Source: Mastigias papua
Taxonomy: Eukaryota > Cnidaria > Scyphozoa > Rhizostomeae > Mastigiidae
Direction: 5' to 3'
NCBI GenBank assembly: GCA_964019165.1
Contig: OZ025267.1
Span: 15,151,029-15,215,028, forward strand
Length of the DNA stretch: 64,000 nucleotides
The translations under genes were made by a program, and so were the position numbers. Shown piece by piece: positions 32,441-45,934 of this stretch. Within the stretch, counting starts at the first letter, position 1. Each line of letters starts with the position of its first letter. Under the pieces are notes generated by a model that was not told where the DNA came from, made no database searches, and saw only the letters and a list, made by a program, of their open reading frames with translations.

Positions 32441-35400
32441 TGATTGATTGACTGATTGGCAGATTTATTAATTGGTTGGTTGGTTGGTTGGTTGGTTGGT
32501 TGGTTGGTTGATTGATTGATTGATTGATTGATTGATCAATAGGTTGTTTTATTCATTCAATAATATATTCATTAATTTCGTCATCAGTACGCATACAAAA
32601 CTCATACATCGTACATCCATACAGCATCTGCAATATAACACTCAATGCTCTATCACAGACATACATTTTAAAACATCACAAAATGCAAAATTGTCCTGGT
32701 TCTTACCTTGTTATTCTTTCGCTGATCTTTTTGCCTTCAAATCTGGGAATTTTGCTCGGAATAGGCTGCACATTACAACATTGGATGTCTTTTGAAAGTC
32801 AAGGTGCACAGATCATTAATTAAAAACGCGGCCGCTGTTGACTATGGATGATCAACGCATTTAGCTAGAATTTATTTGATAGATGGAAATTAAGTAGTGT
32901 ATCCTGACAATTTTGACCCTATTACTCTAAATGTGCATACGACGTAAGTCATCCTCACTGATTTTATTCCTTGCAAAATCAGGAACAATCTTACTCTGAG
33001 GTCTTCATTGTAATTGATAAATAATATTTATCTTTCATCAAATACAATAAAGACCACGCAGTAAGATTGTTCCTCAGTTGCAAGGAATAATTGCTAAAAG
33101 ATAAATACTTTTCCATTTTAGTATTCGAAGAAACAACTGAATAAAAATTGTCATAACACTGTCAATTCAAACTGTATCTCTAGATTTGTCTAGCTCGGGA
33201 AGCAAGAGAGAAATTATGTCATTCAAGGTCATATGAAGGCAAAAGGATTTGGAAAAATATGTTACGTCAAAGTGCATGAAAATGAAAAAATTAAGCAGGA
33301 CACAAACTGTCAACTTTTTACGTCAAGGGCTCTCATATTAAGCAATCAGGTAACCCTTTCATGCACACACTTAAGGGCAAATCACATATAATTTCAAATT
33401 AAAGTGCTGTGTGTCAAGTTGTAGGCAAAGCTACAATACAACGATGAGAACTAGAGAAAATAGTTATAAAGTGTTGTGGTTTACTAGGCATTTCAAATGT
33501 TAACGATAATTGTTTCAGCGACTAGGATTGTGACAAAGATGGCAATTGTCAGGTTTAGAAAACGATACACTGGTCACTAGACGAACGCAATGAATCATCA
33601 ATCGGTTTGTTTGTGGACATTACCTAAAGAAAGAAAACAAAATATCACTCTTGACGTTTGGCATCATATACCTGGAAATAAAGTAACATGCAGTTATATC
33701 CAAATATTGCACACTCGATGTGCTATACAAATAAATCACTCTATCAAGGAAGCACAAGTCTGCTTTTACTAACAACCTAATAATAGTACAACACTGCAAC
33801 CTTTTAGTTATGTATGCAATGCCCACAAAAACTACGTTAGGTTTCTTGGCTCGTTCAGGCTCCTAAAGGGGAATCTCCTTCACAAAATTAACATAATGAA
33901 CCATTACTTCAAACGAAACAAACCTTTGCGTTAGGAAAATGACCTTGAAGCCGTTGAGTAAAACCTGCAAGCTTTTCATATTCAAGGCCACGATAGACAA
34001 ACTCGTTATCCTGGAGAAAATATTTCAGTTATATTTCCATTACCTGTTAATCATTTAATCACTATTACCAACTCGCTCAACAGCAGAGAAGAAAAAGCCA
34101 ACAACATGCAATACCAAGTATGGAGACAAATAATAAGAGTTCTTTATGGGATCCTCATCAAGCTGGGCAATAAAACTCGAGAAGCAGCAAAGACGCTGTC
34201 CACTGAGCAAATTATTTCTGTAAAGCTCAACTTCATTCTCTCTTATTTCTGGAACAAGCCTTATCCGAGAGTGGCATATTTGCTGAATGCTTAAGGCAAA
34301 TAAACTAACAAATACTAGTTGGCTTCAACTCACTGAAAAACTGTTGCAGGAATGACAGTGGCAATTCGAATGACATGAAATATGAGAAAATCAAAACTAT
34401 GACCTGGAAGGCATGCCGGCGATAAACTTTATGACAAAAATGTGCAATGCATTTCACGATAAACAGTAAAAAATGGTATCTTTAAGAACAAAATGAAGTA
34501 CCTTAAGATAATGCGGAAATCCCTGTCCATAGAATGCAACTCTATAATACTCTGGTTCCGGTCTTAATTCCTTCATTATGTTGTCATAAAATTGGGCCTG
34601 AGTACGCTTAAAAATAAATCGAATCAAAACAATGAAAACACTTCCAGCACAAGACGAGAATATCGGCTTACAGCTTCAAAAAATCAAGCACTGCATGAAC
34701 TAATTGGCAGTGTGATCACATCCACCGATTGCAATTATACCAAAATTGTAATTACGGGCTTGCTCATACAGTCATGAGATATGACGTCATAACTTATTCA
34801 CAGAACTTATTATAACTGATAATAAATTTTATTCTCTAATCCAAATTAAAAACCGAGACACACAGTGCTTTGCCATATGGAGCAGCTACTGGAAATAAAT
34901 TCTCTTAGAATTTTCTTTATATAGGACTCTAGAATATGAAAAGTTTTCTAGCAACGAAAAGCAAATTAGTAACTTCGTATGGATATAGATTATGTTATTC
35001 TATTTTTAAGATAAAAATAAAGGTAAAGGTGAATCCCATGTACGATTCCGTACGTTGGGGGAGTGCCCGTTAGAGGGACACTTATCCTGAGCCGCCGGCA
35101 TAGTGAGGTAGGGTGGCCAGTTCCTTTCCTCGCAGCCTTTAGCTTCCCCAGTGTTGCCACCAGGTACCCATTTACTGCTGGGTGGACAGTGAGCGAGCAT
35201 CCCAACTATGATCCGAGGGTTCGGCTCGAACCATCGATGTTTCGCACAGCAGTCAAGCGCTCTAACCACTTAGCCATTCGCCCAGAAGATGAAAATAAGA
35301 GGACACTAAATACTTACTAGGATATTGCTCAGCTTTGAAAAATCTAATAATTTTGTCTCATAAATACTCGCAAGTTCTTTGCAAAGCTCCAGTCCATTTT

Positions 35401-38400
35401 CCCACATCTAATCAAAGAAATATATTACAGCTAAATATAGGTTTGATTTAAAAGGCACTACGTCATTGAAAATAAGTAAAATGCCTTACAACCAGGAATT
35501 TTAGCATTTAGCATATAAGTCATAAATATGACCAGTACTCCTCTTCTTTAGATGGGATTTCTTTGCAACAACAACTACGCCAGAGACTATCCCCATGGCA
35601 ACTTCCAGCAAGTGGCTTTACCTATAGAATCCGATACAGGTCGGAGCGGTGGAATTCATAACAGAATACACCACCCACAAAGATACTGAACAGAATCAAT
35701 AAGGATCTAAAATAAATCAAGCGATACGCTATCCAGTAAGGGCATATTCGAAGACACAATTCCATGTCTTAGATAGGAGGCTCAAACGATAATAGATATC
35801 TATATGGCAAGCAGTACTAGGCAACTTTGCCAACTGAGTTTTATTGATGAATATTAGTAAAGGAGCACACTAGCTGTATCCAAGCTATTCATTAAGTTCG
35901 CAACTGTTCGAAAATAACGATGAAAGCATAGAAAAAATATATAAGCATTAACCTTTCCCTTATCAAAATAGTCAATAATCCTCAAATATAATTGCTCCTT
36001 CCTCTCCCACTCTGGCTGTTCAGGAAATGTCAGTTCCTTTGGCTGAATTGCTTCGCCCCACTATATCAAGAGTAAGGGACAAAATTATAATTAACACTTT
36101 TTCATCAGGACAAGTAATTAAGTGTCTGAATGATGGAAGGATATAGCCCAGGATGGGCATCAAATTAAAAAAAAATGAATTTCAAGATCAAATATTCATT
36201 CAGAATAAAAGAACGGTATGCGGCAAAGTAAAAGCACGGACGCGAGAAACACAATCAGTTCACTCATCTAGGTTGAATTTGAAAGTAGAATTTCCTTTTG
36301 AAGCACAACTTGCAGATCTTGCAGGCCAGCAATCAGCCATAAATGTACAGTAATAATTAGGAAAAACTCCAAAATAAAAACTTACTGCAAACTAGATGAT
36401 TCAAATAAAACGGAAAACAGATATAGCTTTAGCGAAATTGAGTGGTTAGTATGTTATTAAGTCATGTTACAAGACACAAATGTGCAGGAAATTATCACTT
36501 ACACCCAACAAGTATGCGTGCAGAAGAAGTACAAATCCAGCCTCCGTGAAATTCTCACATGCAACATGAAGATCACAAAGTTTGTATATATAACGAATAT
36601 ACATGTCCACACGATTAAGGCTTTGATAAAATTCCTAAAAAAGGCAAAATTATATAAATCTCTGACGGTTGGTATAAATTGGTCATCATAAACATTAGTG
36701 AATGCTAAGTTGAACTTGACAGGTCATGGCATTAAATGCATGTGTGATCGGCTAAACATGATAGAAAGTACGATATTTCAGTCATATGAACCTTACCAGA
36801 AAAATTCTCAAAAACAACAAAACAAAATAGTAATTTAAACTGTTATATTCAACCCCCAAAACTACATCTAGTCGTTGAAAATCAAATTCTATACCTGACA
36901 ACACAAGCCAAACCTCTGTCATATTTGCTATTAAAATTATAAAGTGAGATAGAGCTAAAGAGCATCATAAAAAACCAATCCAAATATACGATACAAATGA
37001 CGTACCAGGAGTCTAACTGTACAAGACATTTGTTCATCCATACCACAGTCATTGCTGGCAATCACAGTCCTAAAATAAACAAACCTTCTAAACCTAAATG
37101 CTCTTATTAATAAGAGAGCAGAGGCGGACTGGGGTGCCAGAGCAGCTCAAACACAGTATGGCTGCACACTTATGAGGTAAAAATTATTGTTGCTACAAGG
37201 AATAACTGACAATAGCAAAAAATAAAACTATATTCTCAATAGTATATTCACTGCTGTTTTAAATTTATTTGAATTCTAGCACTTAATACCAAAAATAAGC
37301 CTCCATTTCTAATGAGTGACGTCAAGAATATACCGGGTAAATATCAAGCTCCTTAAAAAGCTATCCAACCCTCTTACTGATAGAAAAACTTACAAATATA
37401 GAGACGTGAGATAATCGCGGGAACAACTGATGTACAACCAACAAATCGCAATACAAAATACTTCAAGAATGCATGAAATAAAGAAGAGTTGTTTTCGGAT
37501 TCCATGAAATCCAGATTTCGGACTTCGCATGCGAACGCACAGTTTCCAGTCCACATGCGAACGTCTTGCGATGTGCGAACGTTCAGATGTTGACTGGGAA
37601 CGAAGAATTTGCATGCGAAATGCGAATGTTAGTGGAAATGGGCCTGTAAAATGAAAAAATCTAATTATCATGATAATGGCAGAAACTCCACCTGTAATCA
37701 AGCAATCTTTTGAGGAGCTGTGTTATCGATTCAACGCACTGTTTTCCCTTTTCGTGCAATGATGGGTCTAGGCATTCTTCAAGTTTTTGGATAATTCTAA
37801 GTAAAGAATCAACAAAAAACTTGCATTCTTTTAATTAAGACAAATAGAACATAAATTGACAATTAAATATAAAATGCTGGCTGAGAGAGAGAGTATACAA
37901 ACCGTAATGGAAATTATTTCCACAGATTCATTTCAAACCTGTTCAACAACATCATTCTATTAGCGCTGAACATGGCCTTAAGGATAGATAAAGGATGAGA
38001 ATGTCGAGACATAATGAGCCACCAATAGTCAAGGCAGGGTTTTTTTAACGTGCAGTTCCACACAAAATGTGCAGTTCTAAAAACCCTGTGTATAGTTCTA
38101 GAGAGAGACCTGTGTAGATTACATTGTAAATCTATTAAGAGAGATTATAGCTAAAGTACAGTATTGTCTGTACATTATCACTTCGAACAAGTATGGCAAC
38201 AAAACATGCATAATTTCAGCGCTTGCTCGTCAGGTGCATGATATTTATGCTTATAAGAATCAAGGGCCGCTTTTCATATTTCACATTTCATATATTCATT
38301 ATTTACTGTTGGTTTTTTGTTTCTAGTATGTTCATACTAATTTAGGTCAATCCCGCTCCTCAATATAGTAGCCACGACAAAAATCTGCAGCTCTAAATGT

Positions 38401-41400
38401 TCCTTACAACAAACTCTCATGCAAGGTGACATCAAAATATCACACAATCACAATATCACAGAAGGGAGAAAGCGTGCTTAAGTACTCGTTGCGATCTCCG
38501 ACAATTGAGGGGGTAGACCAACTAACACAAGGAAGTAGAGTAGGATTAAGATTCCTACACCAAATTTTGTGCATTTTTAGAAACGGACTCTGCATAAGTA
38601 GCCCCATTGTAGTATTGGTCATCCGCTGCACGTCCAAAGGGATTGGAGTGTAGAAGAATCAGCGGGATTATATCGATATATACAAAAACATGAACATGAA
38701 CTGATAGCAAAACAAAACAAAATGAAATTTGGAATCGTAAAGTGCAGAAGAAACTAAAGATTCAAAATAAGTACGAGTTCTATTCCACTAAACTTTCTGT
38801 ACTAAAAGCACTTGTATACCTAAAATTTAGTCCGCAAGGCGAACAGTACTCATATCAATTAGAAAAGGGTGTCAAATTTTACATAACAACTCTTCTAATT
38901 GTCTATGAACTACCACTTTTGTATTTTGTTCTAAAAGCTGATACAAGAACAATAATCGGATTCATAGTAACGGTTTGGCCAGTGAACATTATTGGCCTAT
39001 GTAATTGACAACGCAATGACAATACAAAGCAATACATAAATCAATAATTCATTCGTTGTCAAACACTACACATTTCTAAAACCAATAACAGTTGAATAGA
39101 ACTTAAACTTGTAGGGAAATAAATTAAGAAAGCTTACATTTTCCGGAAGAGTTCTTCATATTCCCAATCCCCTTTGCCATTACTAACAAAGTTATCCAGT
39201 TTGTCGATCAGCTCTGCTTCCACCTGAAGTAAAAAAACGTAGGTTATTTTTTTAACACTCTGAGCAGGAAATCAAACATCGAATTCCGAGCGTAGTTGTT
39301 TCAAGTGAATCCAACGCTCTTACATAACTGAAGCCTAATGCCTTGTGAGAAATGGCTATAAACGGGTTTTGCACCCTAAATCAAGGTAACTGTATTAATC
39401 TGGAGCTACTCTATGTCACCTATTCGCATGGCAAAACGTGCTATCTATAGGCATGGTAAAGACTATGCCTCATTTCCTTCAAATCCCAAAACCAAAAGGT
39501 GGCTAGACCAAAGTGAAAAACATCTTTATGGCAGTGGCGAATCCTCAGAGGTGGGAAGCACTGTGGATTTAGCGGTTGATAATGAAAATTATCAGTCACA
39601 CAGTACTGACTGCCATACTGTGAAATAAATAGAACCGAAGTTTGTCAAGTGAAGGGTCATACAGTTCTGACATATTTCATGCATGTTGGTGATTACCATT
39701 TAAAGGATGCTCCACTCCTTTTTCGTACTACACATAGAATGGTGCCCGGCTCGAAGACCAATGTGAGCCTGTAAGCTATTATAAATTCCAAATACCTTTT
39801 TGAAATTTCTTTCCTCCGCAAATTCTACTTGCATCATATCGAAAAATATCGGAATCGTAGATTTTCGCAGTTCTGATGAAAAATAGAAGGAACTTCAAAC
39901 TATGAAAGGAAATGCTTCATACTAACTGCAGATAAATAATGATGTACCTCAGAAAGACAATATTTCACACAAAGATTTCTAATTTACCCGCGCGGATCTT
40001 GTAACAAGCCATCAAATCAGGTTCAAAACTTGGTGATCATAAATTACAAACACAATTTTTATCTAATCTTGACAGTTAGTCGGGAACAATACTGAAGTAG
40101 CAAACGAAACGCTAGCAAAAACAAGCATTAAGAGTAATGCTGCATAGTATTTGATCGAAAAAATAGTACTATATGTAATCAAACTTTACTTATGAATGCT
40201 AGTAACCTGTTCTTAACATAAAGTATGTACTACTAACCTATGTATCAAGGAATCGTTATCCACCAATGTAACTTATAAATTATTTAATATAAAGCCTTTA
40301 AATTGTCAGTGAAACAAAAGATTTTTCACATAGACAGTTAGGCTGGAAAATTTCCAGAAGTGTATCAAATTTAAAAGGCTATAAAGAGCTTGTTCATTCT
40401 AACAGACATTATTCATTCTAACAGAAACTGTACAAATAAACATGCTAAATTTCATGACCCTTGATATACCGAAATTTGTTCGGTCTCAGATTATAGTGTC
40501 TTTATGTTTACACTTGTTACAAATATCTCCTTACTTCCTCTTGTAAGATATAAAAAGGTTTCAACATTAGTCTGATTTTTCATGCCCCAACAAAAACACT
40601 GTTATCCTGAAAAAATTCGATAAAAAAGTTGATACAAAAAGACAATACTATCAATAAACATATTGAAATATAACACTAGCTCTTGGCTCTAAATCACTAC
40701 TTATACAGGTTTTATAGCTCCTAACAGCAAGAACATCTACCGGAACCTAGGAAGACCCTAGACAAAGCAAGCATCAATTCATAATAGGAGGAAGCACTAG
40801 ATCCATATGTGAGTTTCAATGCCCAATTTAATGGCAAATTGGGCCATATCCACCTAAAATTGGAGAATGCTTACCTTCTTCAGGTACCAATGTCACTTCT
40901 AGAAATGGACCAATCAGCCCGGGTATAAAAAGCTTCTTCTGTGGTCCTGAAATGAAGTCATGAGGTAAAATAAGGGAGTTTCGATTGATAAATATACCAC
41001 TAGCTACTGCATAAATAACACCTACAGGATATTCAGGAACCGAAACACAAGATCGGAAGTCCAAAAACTCACCCAAGTTTTCCCACATATCAACAACTTC
41101 AACACCCATTATCTGACGCATGTCACCATACCTAGGAAACAAATAAAATTGAAAAATGTTATGAACAAGTAAATGAAAACAGTACTAGCAATAAGATGCT
41201 AGAATAAAAAGTAGTAAAGAAAAATAAGTTGTGCCTTGGTCACTCACTGGGGAAATCAATTATTATCTCAAAGAGGTAATTCACAGAGTGGCATGTAACT
41301 AGGAACATTTTAAACGTTAAAAAGTTTGTAACTAATGAGAATGAAACTCTTTGAAAGACAATAAACCTTAACTAAATATAAGATGGTGGCTTTAATAAAA

Positions 41401-44400
41401 TTATGATCATCATCAGTTTGCTGTTGTTGAATAAAATATCCATGATATCCATGGATGCTTTCGATAAATAAGACAACATCATGATTAATCTATACAAATC
41501 GATTCACACCTATCTAGTATTCCGTCCCTTTTATTTTCCATGAAAACCTCTAATTGTAGACACGGTTGAACGATGAAACCGACTGCGAGTTGAAAGTAGT
41601 TATTCCACAGCTGAAATGAACAAAGGAAGTGGTAAGAACAGGGATCCTATGGTTTGGTAGGGAGATGACTCATAAAGCAATTAGCAATAATAATGGTTGT
41701 GCATGGGGATGCTTATAACGACAAATCGAGACAAATTATGAATTGCTTTGATCTTCAAAAACACTATATGCCAAAGAATCCAATGTGCCAAGAAAATACT
41801 ATCTCCGTTAGTGTGTTTTTATCACATTTACAATGTTTTGTCTAATTCGAGGTTTCCGCTGATGCTAAAACCGAATAATTAATAATTGTTCTAATACTCT
41901 GTGATTTAAAGATAGATATGAAGAAATATATACACTAAAGCTTTACAAAGAGAACTATCTGTATACAAATATATAAAATACTGAATATACTAGTTGAAAA
42001 ATACTTTTAGCAGAGTAGACTATATCATAAGAAAGCTACAGTCTACAATAAGCACAAAAGTATACTAAAGACACAAAAGTCTCAAACAAGAACTACTATG
42101 AACTAAACAGAGATTCAATCTACACAAGTAACAGAATGTTCAATTAGAAATAAAGCTATGAAAATTTAATAGATAGTTCAGATGAGGGCCAGTCTACAAG
42201 CATGTTGCAGTCAGTTGCACACAAAGTATAAAACGCAACAAGAGAATTGTAATAGGGATTTAAAGTTGGGATTCAACGAATTCGTCCCAAACTAACAGTG
42301 TATAAAAGCTTCCCACACAATAGATTACCGTACGGAAGTCACTGGACTCTATGCAGGTTGTGCACTATACGGCAACCATCTAATATAATTCTACAAAATG
42401 TGACAAAACCTTTATCATATGATATGATTGATGCGAAAGTGTAGAATATTGGCTTAAAATTCAAAACCCAACTGGTGCAGACAATACTCGATTTTGTAGG
42501 ATTAAAAAGAGATATACTTCGCAACACGACCACGCTTTAATATTCTTTGTAACCAAAGTCACTCATTCAAATGCTCTCGGTTCGGATAATTCCGATTCAA
42601 CTTTCAGCACTAAATTTAGAACCACTGTGCTAATACCGGTAATGAAGGAGGCAGAGCAAGTATGAATTAGCTAGCAAGACTATGGGTCATAACCAGAATC
42701 GTTTCATCTCAGTTGAAAGAAGCTTTCTAGACATTTAGCAGTAGGAGCTACTAGAAATAGTTACACTCTGCCCAGAAACATTTGTCAGACATGATAAACG
42801 CGAACTCAAGATTCTTCGCATATGGAGAGTATAAAATGAAATCTGAACAAAACCATATAAGGATTATGAACAAATTATAGCTTAGATGGCTATTTTCCGT
42901 TGGACCTATTGATACATATCAAAAAGAAATAAAGAGCTAACGAAATAATGAAAATAATTTCTGCAGATGTGAATCATGAAATGTTGGCACCATTGAAATA
43001 CTCCATATCCTTAAGATGATTTGACCAAGATCTTACCTGATAATCAAAATCTGACTTATGCAAAAACTGGTCTGTGAATGCTTTTGAAAGATATTGTATG
43101 GCTGTCAAGACAAGGCTAAAATAAGAAAATAGATTACAGATGAAAATGAAAACTGCTGAGAAGAATAGAAATACTGCAAAAGTGGTTCAAATGACGGTGA
43201 TGAAAGATTCTGATTCTCTTTCTAACCATACCGATTGCAATGTTGATGGTTATGATGATGATGATCATTGTGAAGATGATGATGTTAATACTGATGAAAT
43301 TGATGAAAATAATGATGATGATGATAATGGTGATGATGTTGATGATGATGTTGATGCTGGTGATGATGCTGATAATGATCATGATGCTAACGGGTTCAAC
43401 GTCTCGCGATGCAGTTTACCTCTTTCAAGCAATTTGAAGCCAATTCACTAACTCCAGGGCCAATTCCAGGCCCCGTGAGGGGCGTAATGGGAAAGAAGAA
43501 GAAGAAAAAGAAGAAGGAGAAAAAAGAAGAAAAAATGATAAAAATAATTATGGTGGCAATGAAGAGGACAATGTTTTTGATAATGATATTGAATCGAATC
43601 AACAAAAAAAGATGAATTTGTAATATTGCTATCAAAACACGATCAGTGACAGTTCCGAAAAAGTCTTAAAATCAAATTTCAAATCTAGAAAATTCATACT
43701 TGTTCGAAACTATTCTCAGCACGAACCAATCAGAAGGGAAAACTTCTTGTGAAAGCAATCCTTTGAATGCAACCAAGATCTTCATCAAAAATTCCTGTGC
43801 AATGTAAAAGCAAATAGTCGAACAACACTTTCCATGACAATAACTTTAATAAAATTAACGCATAAAATTTTAACCTAAATCAAGTGCAATACAATGTGGT
43901 ACCAAATGTTGTAAGCCAGACAGAAGTTAGACAAATCAAATAAGCTTCATACTTTTAAACTTCTTTTGTCCTCGTATGATTCCAGCAAGGCAGTAAAATG
44001 ATCTTCTTCCATAAGGCGTAACAAACCAATTAAACAAGAAACTGTCAAACCCTTCAGAATAAAGCAATGAATATTACTAGCCTTTAAATACACGTTTTCT
44101 TTTGATAAGAAAAAGTTTGTAAGAAAATGAGGCTCAAAAGGCCAACATCTCAAGAAAATACTAAGAAAATCACAAGGATCAAATTCCAAAGTTCGTCTTT
44201 TTTAATCGCCAAAAATCGATAGTAGCTCATTCTTTACAAGGTTCTTTACAAAGATCGAAGCTATTCTTTGATAGTCTTGGATAAAAAAGATCAAACTTTC
44301 ATAACAAAATAGAAAAAAATGTATATCTTTTGATTTCTAAATGTCCTGCAAATCAGATTTATACGGAATTGCCATTAACAAGCATTCAACGGCTAGGTAA

Positions 44401-45885
44401 GTTTAATTCCAAATTTACTTAAAGCGGACTGCTTACCCTCAGAGTTCCTTTGCGATCAATTGTCAGATAGATATTTAACAAAATAAACAGGAGAGATTTG
44501 CCAAGAAGATCAATATCACTAAAAACCATATCCTAAAAATTGAAGAAAATACAGCACGTCACTTACTAGCGATGGAAAATACAAATGCTCATTAAAGCTG
44601 GTGGGCAACACCGCATAAAAACGCAAAAACTTATGCCTATAGCGGCTACGTCAGAAAGCTACGGTAGTGGTAACTATTGAACAGTTAAAATGTGCGAATG
44701 AAAAAATATGCTGAATGAACATAAATTCTGAAAAAAGAGCTAGATATTAAAAGGTATTTGCACTTGCCTTGGAGAGATATCTTCCGTACCTTGATTCTAA
44801 ATCAATTACACGAAGAACTTAGCAAGAAATGATGTAAACTGAAGGCGAAAAGTAAACAATCATACCTTATCAGAATTCTGTAAGGCAGTAATGACATCAC
44901 CCAGCATTTCTAGACACAGTCCCAACTCCTGTTTTGTGTTCATATAGTATTGAAGGTGATCAATTAGGGTTGGCAAGAAAGTTTCACGAAGACCTGAAGA
45001 AAGAAAACGACTTAAAAATCATCTTGAAGCATGAAATGATGCTAAAAATTTGATGACCGGAAACTTTTTCTATTAAAAATTCGATATAGTTCAAAATAAT
45101 AAGAAATCAAAGACATTCACAGCCTCTATTATTGTAGGAAGCTTTGTTTCCGATCAAAACAAGAGATTACTAGTTCCATTTCACTTTAAAAAAATTTCTT
45201 CCCACCTTGAATCTTGCATACTAACATTTCTTTCTCCTTCCCGGAACACATTAACTATTTCATCTTTCCTTTCCCATTTCTTCTACCGTCTTAAGTCTTC
45301 GATATCAGGCAAATTAATCTATCTGTCAACATATCCAGCACTTCGTAATATTAGGAGGTGCTCATGATTATTGAAAAAAGAAGTCTTCAACTTACACGGA
45401 TCTTTGAATAAATCACTGCACGCAATTTTTCGCAAACATTTGAGCTTTGCAATTCGAACTGGCGTGGCAGAAGAACCAACAACTTTTGGAACGCAGTTCA
45501 AAAAATCAGACAAAATCTCACTAGAAAAAGAAACCAGTATTGAAGAATTATTTCACCTTCAATTCATCATATTTAGCACAGCATTTATCTCCTGTGTACA
45601 ACAAATGAGCAGCTATCGACTTAACCTCGAAGTAGGTTTGAATGAATGCGAGTTAGGGAAAAGTTAAAAGTAAAGGGTCTCTTTGGAAATAATACTGTAG
45701 CAATTGATATGAGATAGAAATAAGGAAAAACAGCTGTAAACTGCCCCATCAGCTACTTGACTACAGTGAACTAGCCGCTCATGAAAAAGATTTATATCAG
45801 TAATACGCATGCGCAATATCGTATCACCCACAAGTAATAGGTGCTCAGTTTATGAAATCATCAAGTCCGCCATCTTGAAAAGGTA

Positions 45886-45934
<49 letters not shown>

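Noticed and set aside
43140..43451. Asp-rich 103-residue frame
   Set aside because: Product of an imperfect GAT tract in a DOCK intron, with no splice or family support.
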